Source: [Scytonema hofmanni] UTEX 2349 (GTDB lineage Bacteria > Cyanobacteriota > Cyanobacteriia > Cyanobacteriales > Nostocaceae). Taken from it: a DNA stretch of 64,000 nt. Made by a program: the position numbers and the translations under genes. Below are positions 41,721 through 49,868 of this stretch, piece by piece. The stretch is from contig NZ_KK073769.1 of NCBI RefSeq assembly GCF_000582685.1, positions 714,421 through 778,420 of the forward strand, read 5' to 3'. Within the stretch, counting starts at the first letter, position 1. Every line of letters begins with the position of its first letter. The notes under the pieces are model-generated. The model was not told the origin of the DNA. It saw nothing but the letters and a program-made list of their open reading frames with translations, and ran no database searches.

Positions 41721-42122
41721 TTACAAAAATAGCGCAGGTGATACATGAAAGAAGGTTCCTAGTGCTTTAGCTTGACTCTTGCTAATACCTCTTTTTCCAT
41801 TTATCACTTCTGAGGTGATACCCTTAGAACCAAAAATGTCTACTAAGTCTTTCTGTTTTAAATCTCGTGCCAGTATCAATTCATGCAATACATCATGAGG
41901 AGTTGCAGCTTTCAATTGATAATGTTTCTTTTCATACTGTTCAATTACTGTTACTAACAACTGTAACACTTCAACTTGTTCTGCTGTTAAGTTTTCGCCC
42001 AAATCCATGAGTTTTTCTACCTCATTTAATAAACGTTTGTACTCTTGGGCACCATCAATGACTCGTGGCAAAGTTTCGGCAAGCAGCTTAACGTATTCTT
42101 CTCTATTCAATGTGCTAGTCAT
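41721..42122 (-). CDS. higA: HigA family antitoxin, helix-turn-helix
   Basis: The 133-residue protein has an N-terminal helical region (EEYVKLLAETLPRVIDGAQEYKRLLNEVEKLM) and a C-terminal helix-turn-helix: HDVLHELILARDLKQKDLVDIFGSKGITSEVINGKRGISKSQAKALGTFFHVSPALFL, as in HigA antitoxins of the group paired with HigB. It should bind HigB and repress its own operon. It follows higB, the usual reversed order of this family, after a spacer with a strong hairpin. A MITE sits directly on its 3' end. Confidence 0.86.
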   Translation of the reverse strand: MTSTLNREEYVKLLAETLPRVIDGAQEYKRLLNEVEKLMDLGENLTAEQVEVLQLLVTVIEQYEKKHYQLKAATPHDVLHELILARDLKQKDLVDIFGSKGITSEVINGKRGISKSQAKALGTFFHVSPALFL

Positions 42123-42154
42123 ATCAACCCCCTTGGGGTGGAATATCTTAATTT

Positions 42155-42187
42155 ATCTAAAGATACGGTAATCCCGTATCTTTAGAT
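42155..42187. promoter_or_regulatory. Inverted repeat between higB and higA
   Basis: ATCTAAAGATACGG (42155-42168), five bases, CCGTATCTTTAGAT (42174-42187) is a perfect 14-bp inverted repeat 33 bp before the higA start. It may be an operator for a separate higA promoter or an RNA hairpin that sets the ratio of toxin and antitoxin; sequence alone cannot decide. Confidence 0.55.
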
Positions 42188-42245
42188 TAGATGAATCAAG
42201 CTAATCTTGCTAGACTAGCAAAGCACCAAACTCACAAAATGTACA

Positions 42246-42536
42246 TCATTTTTTCCATTTTCCTTCGTCATATTCACTGTGCTTTAATACATATTTAATA
42301 TCAATAATTTTGACTATATAGGTAATCTTAGTAATTAGTCTATATTTATTTCCTCCTACATTAAAGACCGTATAGCCATCTACAAAATCTGCATGAGGAT
42401 AGACTTGCCTTACATCCATAATATGTTTCCACTCTGCTTGTTCAACAATCTGACTCCATGCATCAAGAGGAACTTCAGCATCGGAATAAATTGTACTGAA
42501 TTCAACGAGTTTTTCGATGCCAATGACACGCATCAT
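42246..42536 (-). CDS. higB: HigB family mRNA interferase toxin
   Basis: The 96-residue protein matches HigB toxins: MRVIGIEKLVEFSTIYSDAEVPLDAW, then TVFNVGGNKYRLITKITY and the C-terminal IIDIKYVLKHSEYDEGKWK with the conserved tyrosine and lysine. HigB cleaves ribosome-bound mRNA. AGGAGGA lies upstream of the ATG (CAAGGAGGATTTGA), a strong site that favours this start (MMRVIG; the second ATG is equally near). It is first in a two-gene operon with higA. Confidence 0.88.
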   Translation of the reverse strand: MMRVIGIEKLVEFSTIYSDAEVPLDAWSQIVEQAEWKHIMDVRQVYPHADFVDGYTVFNVGGNKYRLITKITYIVKIIDIKYVLKHSEYDEGKWKK

Positions 42537-42773
42537 TCAAATCCTCCTTGTGTTGGGATAAGTATGCTATGCCACTAACCTTTAGTACTGTAGCTCAAAC
42601 ATACACTAGCCTCCGCTTAACAACTTCATTTATGTTCTCATTTTGAGAACTCATTGTCAAGCCCCTGTGCAACTGTTTTTTATGATGCATTCCAGTTAGC
42701 AAATAAAGTGCGTTAGTGTCATCTAACACACTTTACATATTTTGTTGCGAAGCAGTTCTAGGTTAGTGTTGCA

Positions 42774-43292
42774 TTATTCCCAGCTATAGTTAGCAAGTTT
42801 GCCCAAAAATAAAGCTGTACCTACTGCGTTAACGGCTAAAGTTAAACCATCATTTAACGAGTCGATAAAGCGTCTCTTTTGTCTTTCTGGTGTTTGCTTA
42901 ACTTCTTTAATAGCTGCATTATCTTCTTCTAAAGACAAGATATCTTCACCGGAAGAATCTGATATAGTTGTACTTTCTTGATTTCCTAAATTATCTTGAG
43001 TTTCTTCAAACGTAGATAATACTTCGCCTTTTTGAAAAAGTTGAGCGACTATTTGATTAGATAAAATCCGAATTTGTTCTTCAAACTCAACTTGATTCAC
43101 CTCACTCATTACCACCGCAGAGTTAATAATTTCTGTTTGACTAACTAAGTCTTGCTCTTTTTCGTTACTTGTGGGTGACATTCCTAATTTTGCTTCAATG
43201 TCAATAGGCACTTTTAACATTAAAGAGACATTGAGTTCAGTACCTTCTAAACGGCAGTTAGGTTCGGGTAAAGTAGGCATAAGTTTTAACAA
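42774..43292 (-). CDS. Hypothetical protein with C-terminal hydrophobic segment
   Basis: I do not recognise this 172-residue protein. The first 40 residues (LPEPNCRLEGTELNVSLMLKVPIDIEAKLG) look like one beta-rich unit; the middle (45-135) is acidic and low in complexity (EEQIRILSNQIVAQLFQKGEVL, then Ser/Glu-rich), and the end (RRFIDSLNDGLTLAVNAVGTALFLGKLANYSW) has a hydrophobic helix of about 17 residues. It stands alone between gene-poor spacers. Codon use resembles its neighbours. No function is proposed. Confidence 0.6.
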   Translation of the reverse strand: MLKLMPTLPEPNCRLEGTELNVSLMLKVPIDIEAKLGMSPTSNEKEQDLVSQTEIINSAVVMSEVNQVEFEEQIRILSNQIVAQLFQKGEVLSTFEETQDNLGNQESTTISDSSGEDILSLEEDNAAIKEVKQTPERQKRRFIDSLNDGLTLAVNAVGTALFLGKLANYSWE

Positions 43293-43712
43293 ATTCTAGA
43301 GTTTTTATATTTCAATTTGTACAATCAACAAAAAAGTTATCAAAAACGAGGGACACCACTCGGAAAAAAGGGTGGTGATCGTGTTTCCCATAACAAATAA
43401 CTAGCAATCAAACAATTAACTCATCTCTGCTGATTGTAATACATCTTGTGCAGCTAAGTGTTTTGGTTCACATTCATTTTGTTAATATGTGTCGCAAACT
43501 AAATTTATGCGATCGCCAAACATTTATATTTGAAAAATTACTCAAATGCTTATTATTCAAAGCTTTCAGGACTACATATTTGTCACAAAAGCTTAATCGT
43601 ACTGATTATTAGACATCGACCACTCTTTTATGATGCGTTATCCAAAACCCTTGTAAAGACGTAGCAGTGCTACGTCTCTACATTAATTTTTACACCTATG
43701 TAATCATGCAAA
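43293..43712. other. Gene-free spacer with hairpin and palindromic repeat
   Basis: CACCAC...GTGGTG pairs across about 43353-43378. The palindrome GTAAAGACGTAGCA...TGCTACGTCTCTAC lies at 43653-43681, preceded by CCAAAACCCTT as in MITE-B. The rest is AT-rich; no gene is seen. Confidence 0.55.
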
Positions 43713-43749
43713 AACCGGGTTGATGATTGCAATTCTCAAACAATCCCGG
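43713..43749 (-). terminator. Possible terminator of the metallophosphoesterase gene
   Basis: On the minus strand AACCGGGATTG and CAACCCGGTT can pair around a long loop, and the right arm runs into TTTT. It lies 36 bp after the stop of the gene. The long loop lowers confidence. Confidence 0.45.
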
Positions 43750-43784
43750 TTACTGTTGCTTTAATTTTTCGTGAGATAAAATAG

Positions 43785-44666
43785 TTATGTTGATTTGAGA
43801 GGAATAATGCCTCGATCAAAAACGCGGTTATCAATGCCGATCGCACTAACTTCTATTTTATCTGCATACACTTCATATGCCGCAAAACTCAAATTGCTGG
43901 TAGAATATTGAGTCCATTCGTTTTTGCCTACAGGACGATTACCCGCACCGGCACCACAAATTATATAAGTCGTTCCATTAATGGCACGAGTACGCTCATA
44001 ATGGTGTTCGTGACCATTGATATAAAGCTGAACACCATATTTTTGGAACAGAGGAGTGAAAGTTTTAATAAAAGTTGGATTACTTCCATAAACACCTGAC
44101 GCATAAATTGGATGATGACCAAAAACTACTTTCCAAGTTGCTTTAGAGCGACTTAATTCTTGCTCTAACCAAGAAAGTTGATTTTTCCAGTCTGCATTGC
44201 CGTTGGTATCTAACGCGAAAAATTGCACAAGTCCACGACTAAAAGTGTAGTAACGTCCTTTCATATTAAAGCCGGGATATTCAAGTTGCTTTTCGCCGTT
44301 TGCCGTGCGAATATCATGATTGCCTAAACAAGCTTGAAATTTCACGTTTCGTTTCAGCAAAGCTGCATAGGGACGCTCAAAGACTTCGCCGATTTTTTCG
44401 ATTTCACCATTGTTATAAATGTTATCTCCAGCCAAAACGATTAAATTGTAAAGTTTTTTGCTGTGATAATTCGTCATCGCTTGAGCGACACTATACTGTC
44501 CTTTTGCACCGGTTCCTGTATCTGCTACAGAAACAAAACGCAATAATAAGTCTTTTTTCGCAAACTTGGGGTTAATTTGACGACTGAAGCTTTTGCCAGC
44601 ATAAATGACTGCTCCCAACGCACTCAAACTAGAGAATAATAAAAATTGTCGGCGTTTTAGGCTCAT
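43785..44666 (-). CDS. Exported calcineurin-like metallophosphoesterase (acid phosphatase type)
   Basis: The 293-residue enzyme starts MSLKRRQFLLFSSLSALGAVIYAG, a twin-arginine-like signal (RRQFL), so it should be exported folded with its metals. The metal-site motifs appear in order: VADTGTG (DxG form, about 48-54), LAGDNIYNNG (GD), LGNHDIR (GNHD), VFGHHPIYASG (GHxx) and NGHEHHYER (GHxH). This is the arrangement of purple-acid-phosphatase-like enzymes. A role in releasing phosphate from organic esters in the periplasm is likely but the substrate is unknown. Confidence 0.9.
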   Translation of the reverse strand: MSLKRRQFLLFSSLSALGAVIYAGKSFSRQINPKFAKKDLLLRFVSVADTGTGAKGQYSVAQAMTNYHSKKLYNLIVLAGDNIYNNGEIEKIGEVFERPYAALLKRNVKFQACLGNHDIRTANGEKQLEYPGFNMKGRYYTFSRGLVQFFALDTNGNADWKNQLSWLEQELSRSKATWKVVFGHHPIYASGVYGSNPTFIKTFTPLFQKYGVQLYINGHEHHYERTRAINGTTYIICGAGAGNRPVGKNEWTQYSTSNLSFAAYEVYADKIEVSAIGIDNRVFDRGIIPLKST

Positions 44667-44766
44667 AGTTAACTCAATTTAAGTGATAGATTAAGGCTGA
44701 AGACGCTCTACCTCTAAGAATTTATCCCGTTTAAGTTGCATCGCGCTGTAACGTCAGGAAACTTTC

Positions 44767-45621
44767 ATGTCACAAGACAACCCGAATTCACAACCACCAC
44801 GCAACAAACCAGAACCTCAACCGAGTCAATCGTCTGCCTCCAGACAGCGACGAACTCAAATACAGCCATTTTGGAAAGCGCAAACTATCAAACTTCTGCG
44901 TGGAACAATTGGTGCTTTAGAAGGTGCGGTGGAGAAACTGGAGACACAACCGGCACCCGGTACTAAGCAAACTCCTAGTTTATGGGGTGGGATTGTAGCC
45001 AAAATCCGCTCTTTGTTACCAGCAAATTTGTCAGCAAAGCTATCAGATACAGCTTTAACTGGTATCATTGCCGCAATTTCGGTAATTTTGATTTGGACAA
45101 CTTCAACGGTGCTAACAAATAAACCGACTGAAGTCGCAAATGTTCCTCCGGTGGAAGAAACACCATCCCCAACTATAACTACCCCACCACCAGAAATCAT
45201 ACCAGAACCGCAGCCAACAGCAGAAAATACGCCAGAACCCACACCCGAACCAACACCCGAACCAACACCCGAACCAACACCCGAACCAACACCCGAACCA
45301 ACACCAATATTAGAATTAACACCAGAAGAACAATTGATTGTAGCAATTCAAAATCAAGTAGGAGAAATTAGCGATCGCTTTGCCGAAGGTCTTATAAAAT
45401 CTATTCAAGCCAACTTTAGCACCAGCAATCTCACTGTAAAGATTAGTGACAATTGGTATACGCTGAAAGAATCTCAACAAAATAAACTAGCTGCGGATAT
45501 TCTCCAACGCTCGACAGAACTGGATTTCAGCCATTTAGAAATCACCGATTCTCAAGATAAATTGGTAGCGCGTAGTCCCGTCGTCGGTACGGAAATGGTG
45601 ATTTTTAAACGGCAAATTTAG
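44767..45621 (+). CDS. Membrane protein with Pro-Glu-Pro-Thr linker, function unknown
   Basis: The 284-residue protein has a Gln/Pro/Ser-rich N-terminus, an amphipathic region (TIKLLRGTIGALEGAVEKLE), one membrane helix (LTGIIAAISVILIWTTSTVL, about 97-116), a linker with about seven PEPT repeats made of a 12-bp tandem DNA unit (about 45230-45303), and a globular C-terminal domain (about 190-284: EEQLIVAIQNQVGEISDRFAEGL...LDFSHLEITDSQDKLVARSPVVG). The plan suggests a domain held away from the membrane on a Pro-rich stalk. I know no function. AAACTTTC precedes the ATG without a clear ribosome site. Confidence 0.78.
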   Translation: MSQDNPNSQPPRNKPEPQPSQSSASRQRRTQIQPFWKAQTIKLLRGTIGALEGAVEKLETQPAPGTKQTPSLWGGIVAKIRSLLPANLSAKLSDTALTGIIAAISVILIWTTSTVLTNKPTEVANVPPVEETPSPTITTPPPEIIPEPQPTAENTPEPTPEPTPEPTPEPTPEPTPEPTPILELTPEEQLIVAIQNQVGEISDRFAEGLIKSIQANFSTSNLTVKISDNWYTLKESQQNKLAADILQRSTELDFSHLEITDSQDKLVARSPVVGTEMVIFKRQI

Positions 45622-45742
45622 GAGCTTATTCTTAATAGACCAATAGAATTATCTCTGCTTATATGGTTTATTTCTTTGTGGTGAGAGATTGCTTTTGTAG
45701 TGATAAAACTTGTCAGAGTTCCTCAAACATTTTCATCAGATT

Positions 45743-46327
45743 TCATCCTTGCAAAACTTCAGCAGCAGTTAACTGAAGATTAGCAAAAATTGAAGAGGCG
45801 ATCGCACTTTCTCCCTGATAAACTCGCTCATCATAAAATCCCTCTACCCATTCCAAAACCGTCACCTTTTGGGCAATAGGATCAACAATCCAATACTCCG
45901 CAATTCCCCGTGCTGCATACTCCGAACGTTTATAACGATAATCCCGACTTTCCTGATTCGGACTCACCACCTCAACCACCAACAACGGTGGTGGCATATC
46001 CATTAAAATTAGAGAGCGTGTAGCACCTTGCATTACCGTCGCTAACTCTTCTGAAAACACCACCAAATCAGGCACACGTACCCCCACCATTCGGCTATTC
46101 ACAGCAATTTCTGTTTTCATTCTTAACCGATTATATGGAATACCTAATTTCAGAAAATAGGCGACTAAAAACATCGCTATCCGACAATTTAGCTCACTTT
46201 CAGAAGGCATTTGAATTAATTCTCCATTTTCTAATTCATATAAATAATCCGTCCCATCGTCATAATTAAGGAATTCTTCAAAGGTCATCTTTTTAGCGGC
46301 TGCAACTGTCATTGCTTTTTCTCCCAA
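45743..46327 (-). CDS. Uma2 family putative restriction endonuclease
   Basis: This 194-residue Uma2 protein has KKMTFEEFLNYDDGTDYLYELENGELIQMPSES, PDLVVFSEEL, the core PPPLLVVEVVSPNQESRDYRYKRSEYAARGIAEYWIVDPIAQKVTVLEW. It is full length with conserved acidic residues at the nuclease-like site. It is the third Uma2 gene of the window. The ATG could be MGEKAMTV or the internal MTVAAAK; I kept the longer one. Confidence 0.87.
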   Translation of the reverse strand: MGEKAMTVAAAKKMTFEEFLNYDDGTDYLYELENGELIQMPSESELNCRIAMFLVAYFLKLGIPYNRLRMKTEIAVNSRMVGVRVPDLVVFSEELATVMQGATRSLILMDMPPPLLVVEVVSPNQESRDYRYKRSEYAARGIAEYWIVDPIAQKVTVLEWVEGFYDERVYQGESAIASSIFANLQLTAAEVLQG

Positions 46328-46378
46328 TAGTTAGCTTGTATTGATTATTTTAACAATGCCTCCAATTTCTCTATTCCA

Positions 46379-46487
46379 TAAAGACGTTCCGCTGGAACGT
46401 ATCCCTAAAGACGTTCCGCTGGAACGTATCCCTAAAGACGTTCCGCTGGAACGTATCCGTAAAGACGTTCCGCCGGAACGTCTCTAC
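46379..46487. repeat. Four tandem palindromic units
   Basis: TAAAGACGTTCCGCTGGAAC plus GTATCC is repeated three times at 27-bp spacing, then a fourth GTAAAGACGTTCCGCC-GGAACGTCTCTAC ends the array. The last bases overlap the 3' end of nanE. Tandem amplification of the palindromic cassette is seen nowhere else in the window. Confidence 0.85.
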
Positions 46488-47152
46488 ATTAGTGCTGATT
46501 GATACGCTTTAACTTGCAAATCTATCCCGGTAATTGCGGTACCGACAACAACAGCAAACGCCCCTACTTCTATTGCTTGACGCGCCATTTGAGGTGAGGA
46601 AATGCCACCTTCACAAATTGCGGGAATGTCTAATTCTACCATCTGCTTGAGGAGTTCCCAGCCGGGGGGAGCAAGATGCTTAGTTGCAGCAGTGTATCCA
46701 AAAAGCGTTGTCCCTACAATGTCAGCACCAGCTTTTGTAGCGAAAATAGCTGCCTCGATTGTATCCACATCTGCCATTACTGGTTTGCCTAATTCTTGAT
46801 GAATCTGGGCAATAATATCATTGAGAGTTTCACCACCAGGGCGATTTCTTGTAGTTGCATCGATCGCTATAATATCCGCTCCCGCTTTTGCCACCGCAGA
46901 CGCATGATGAAACTGTGGCGTAATATATACATCACTTCCAGCTATAACTTGCTTCCATAGCCCAATAATTGGCACTTTCACTTGTTCCCGCACGGCGCTG
47001 ATGTGCGCTGGGGTATCGATTCTTACGCCAACTGCACCGTTATTCACAGATGCTTGGGCGATCGCTGCAATTACTCTTGGTTCATGCAGTGGCGAATTAA
47101 CAGGCGCCTGACAGGAGACAATTAGTCCGTGGTGTAGGATTTCTATTGACAT
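46484..47152 (-). CDS. nanE: N-acetylmannosamine-6-phosphate 2-epimerase
   Basis: NanE interconverts ManNAc-6-P and GlcNAc-6-P. The 222-residue TIM barrel starts MSIEILHHGLIVSCQAPVNSPLHEP and has VGVRIDTPAHI, PIIGLWKQ, the catalytic region IIAIDATTRNRPGG with the lysine-bearing IGLWK, VMADVDTIEAA, GADIVGTTLFGYT, AICEGGISSP and FAVVVGTAITG. The frame stays open 54 codons upstream, but that part only translates a 21-bp tandem repeat, so the ATG at 47152 is preferred. No sialic-acid genes are nearby; cyanobacterial copies usually stand alone. Confidence 0.9.
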   Translation of the reverse strand: MSIEILHHGLIVSCQAPVNSPLHEPRVIAAIAQASVNNGAVGVRIDTPAHISAVREQVKVPIIGLWKQVIAGSDVYITPQFHHASAVAKAGADIIAIDATTRNRPGGETLNDIIAQIHQELGKPVMADVDTIEAAIFATKAGADIVGTTLFGYTAATKHLAPPGWELLKQMVELDIPAICEGGISSPQMARQAIEVGAFAVVVGTAITGIDLQVKAYQSALM

Positions 47153-47185
47153 GGAGGGGGGGGATGGGGGAGACAAGTCTATTCT

Positions 47186-47284
47186 TTCAGAACACAAGTT
47201 GTTTGGTTCAGAACACGAGTTGTTTAGTTCAGAACGCAAGTTGTTTGGTTCAGAACACAAGTTGTTTGGTTCAGAACACAAGTC
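47186..47284. repeat. 21-bp tandem repeat upstream of nanE
   Basis: About five copies of TTCAGAACACAAGTTGTTTGG with scattered substitutions. Being a multiple of three without stops on the minus strand, it extends the nanE frame artificially (SEPNNLC repeats). It may influence nanE expression, as it lies in the leader. Confidence 0.88.
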
Positions 47285-47588
47285 CGTTATACTGAGATAC
47301 TGCACTATTCTCATTAGGCATCATAACCCGCCCAGAGTTAAAACTCAGGGCTAATAGCTCAAGTCTACTTAAGTAGACTAAAATTTTTATTTAGTCGTCT
47401 TTAGACGAGTTTAGCTATTAGCCTTAGAATTAATTCTAAGGCGGTTGTTGGGCTAATTGAGAATCGTGTAAGATGTATATTATGTCAAGTAGACATCTGT
47501 TGGAAAAGATGTAGAGACGTAGCACTGCTAGGTCTAATCAAGGGTTTTAGGCAAAACATAATTAATTTCTGGAGATGTCTAGTGACTC
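47285..47588. other. Gene-free spacer between nanE and the histidine kinase
   Basis: It holds palindromes of the AGTCTACTTAAGTAGACT kind (47371-47388) with flanking GGCTAATAGC/GCTATTAGCC and TTAGAATTAATTCTAA (about 47424-47440), and a half copy of GTAGAGACGTAGCACTGCTA at 47513-47532. No gene. Confidence 0.55.
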
Positions 47589-49598
47589 TTAACTCTTGAC
47601 ACTCATCGGTTGTTGTGGTATCCAGACGGTAAAAATTGAGCCAATATTTACGGCAGATTCTACTTCAATTCGACCGCGATGTAGTTCTATAAGTTGTTTA
47701 GTTAATGCCAAACCGACGCCGGTACCTTCATAGCGACGCCGTAGTGGTGTATCTAGTTGTTGAAATTTTTCAAATAGTAATGGCAATTGCTCTTCAGGAA
47801 TGCCAATACCTGTATCTTCTACTTGAAAGATGGCGTTGTCGTCTTCTACCCAAAGACGTAAAGTTACATCACCACCTTCGGGAGTAAATTTGATAGCATT
47901 ACTTGACAAATTCCAGAGAATTTGTTCTACTCGCGATACATCGGCGGTAAAGCGATCGCGTTGAGTGTCGATTTGTAAATCTAGTTTAAATTGTATCTGC
48001 TCGCTTATCGCTTTTTTTTGCAACGATTCCACAGTTCTTTGAGCTATATTCGTTAAAGAAAATTCCGAAACATTTAAAACTGCTTTCCCTGCCTCTATTT
48101 GCGATAAATCGAGGATATCATTTATCATTTCTAATAAATGTTCTCCACTGTCGTGGATTGTTTGTAGATAATCTCGTTGACGCTGACTTAATTCTCCTAT
48201 GGGCCAGCGTAACAGAGTGGAAGACATACCGATTACATAAGTTAAAGGAGTGAGCAATTCATGGCTGATTGTCGCGAGAAATTCACTTTTGAGACGACTA
48301 GCAGATTCAGCAGCAACTAAAGCTTCTCGTAGCGCTATTGTCCGTTCAATTACTCGGTGTTCCAGAGTTTGTTTTTCTTCAGTCAGCGATCGCATTAACT
48401 CAGATTGATAAATAGCGATCGCTAATTGTTCAGCGATAGAAGTCAGCAAACTTATTTCACTTTCAATCCAATGATGTGAATCATGGCACTGATTAGCAAT
48501 TAATAATCCCCAAAGTTTTTCCTCATAAATAATCGGTGTCGCTAACTTTGCCCTGACTTTAGTTTTCCTTAAAAACTTTAGTAAACACTCTTCTAAAACA
48601 TAAGTTTTTTCTACATCATCTACAGCTAAAGTAAAACCTTGACGATACTTTTCCCAACCTGGAAAAGGTGGCACAAAGCAATTTTTTTCCTGATAATTCA
48701 ACACCGACGGAATAGCATCTGTAGCGCGTGCTTCGTACACAACACAACCTGTATATTGCTGCCAATTATGCAGCGATCGCGATTTTGATGAGGCAAGTCT
48801 TGACTCTTGTACAGACGCGATTAATCGCGTCTCTACTTGTGATTCATCAAATTTGTAGATTACCAATCTATCTAATTCCAAAAACTCCCGCACTTGTGCG
48901 ATCGCTGTTGCCATAATTACCTGTAAATCCTGGCTTTTGCGAATCTGATTTGTCACCTGATTTAACAAACGTTCTTGAGAAATCTGTTTTTTCAGGGCAT
49001 CTTCTACTGGCTGACAGACAGAAACATGATTAAAATTGTGATCTGAGTCTGTAAAGGATTGATTTTGCAGTGGCAAAATATATTCTAATAACAACAGCGT
49101 GAATTTGCCTTGAAGCGTGGCATCATTAAGACTGGGAATTTGCCGATAGTGTTCGAGGTGTTGGTAAGTGTGAGAATCATCAGCAAATAAATCTCTCAGT
49201 TGCGAAATAAAGGAGGCGATCGCTTGTGAATTAAACGTCAAACTAGCGTATAATGTTGCATCCTCAGTCCGTGGGATAAATTCTCTCTCGATGCCATTTT
49301 CCCCTTCTGGCAATGACACTTTATTTAAATCAGGAAAACTTCGGGCAACGCACATTCCTAAGTTTTCTTCTTGGTTTCCCACCAAGAGAGCGCTAAACTG
49401 CTCTGAAACCACCAAAGTAAACTTTTGCTTTTGCCACTCACTCTTGCTCATAATTCGTGCCAGCACAGCCTCTGTCAGAACCAAAGCTGCACTTCCCACT
49501 GCTTGAGCCATAGAAAGCAACAATTCCCCAAGCTGATTAAATACGTCTTTTGGCAAAATTCGAGAAAAGCTCAAATCAGGTGAACTAAGCATTTTCAA
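47589..49598 (-). CDS. GAF-domain sensor histidine kinase
   Basis: The 669-residue protein has an N-terminal sensory region (about 1-200) that resembles the DICT domain, a GAF domain (about 215-395; LNQVTNQIRKSQDLQVIMATAIAQVREFLELDRL to LLTSIAEQLAIAI), a coiled linker, a HisKA domain with phospho-acceptor His446 (TISHELLTPLTYV), and an ATPase domain (N box NLSSNAIKFTPEGG, G1 VEDTGIGIP, F box, G2 GTGVGLALTKQL). No membrane helix is seen, so it is cytoplasmic. VETRLIASV in the GAF domain is translated from a palindromic dispersed repeat (48809-48836). No regulator is adjacent. Confidence 0.92.
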   Translation of the reverse strand: MKMLSSPDLSFSRILPKDVFNQLGELLLSMAQAVGSAALVLTEAVLARIMSKSEWQKQKFTLVVSEQFSALLVGNQEENLGMCVARSFPDLNKVSLPEGENGIEREFIPRTEDATLYASLTFNSQAIASFISQLRDLFADDSHTYQHLEHYRQIPSLNDATLQGKFTLLLLEYILPLQNQSFTDSDHNFNHVSVCQPVEDALKKQISQERLLNQVTNQIRKSQDLQVIMATAIAQVREFLELDRLVIYKFDESQVETRLIASVQESRLASSKSRSLHNWQQYTGCVVYEARATDAIPSVLNYQEKNCFVPPFPGWEKYRQGFTLAVDDVEKTYVLEECLLKFLRKTKVRAKLATPIIYEEKLWGLLIANQCHDSHHWIESEISLLTSIAEQLAIAIYQSELMRSLTEEKQTLEHRVIERTIALREALVAAESASRLKSEFLATISHELLTPLTYVIGMSSTLLRWPIGELSQRQRDYLQTIHDSGEHLLEMINDILDLSQIEAGKAVLNVSEFSLTNIAQRTVESLQKKAISEQIQFKLDLQIDTQRDRFTADVSRVEQILWNLSSNAIKFTPEGGDVTLRLWVEDDNAIFQVEDTGIGIPEEQLPLLFEKFQQLDTPLRRRYEGTGVGLALTKQLIELHRGRIEVESAVNIGSIFTVWIPQQPMSVKS
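48809..48836 (-). repeat. Palindromic dispersed repeat in frame inside the kinase GAF domain
   Basis: On the minus strand GTAGAGACGCGATTAATCGC plus GTCTGTAC is read as VETRLIASV. The same DNA and the same peptide VETRLIAS occur in CobN at 50418-50441. Confidence 0.87.
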
Positions 49599-49868
49599 AC
49601 ATTAGAGTGAGAAGGGATAAGAGAGGGGAAAGGGGAAAGGAGAAAGGGTAAAGCGGGGAAGAAATTGAATGGGGATTGCAATCCTACCCAATTAAAGACA
49701 AGCGCAATTTCGTATTTCTTAAACCCTAAATGTCCAAGGTCAGGAAAATGTCTTTTTATGCGTATCTTAAATTACTTCTTCGTTTCCCCTTTTTTCCTCT
49801 TCCCTTTTCCCCTCCTTGATAAAGTTTTTTGTTTCTTAACCAACAGTTTAAAACGGTAATAAAAGATT

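Noticed and set aside
47153..47314. N-terminal extension of NanE
   Set aside because: It is encoded by the 21-bp tandem repeat; family homology begins exactly at the ATG at 47152.
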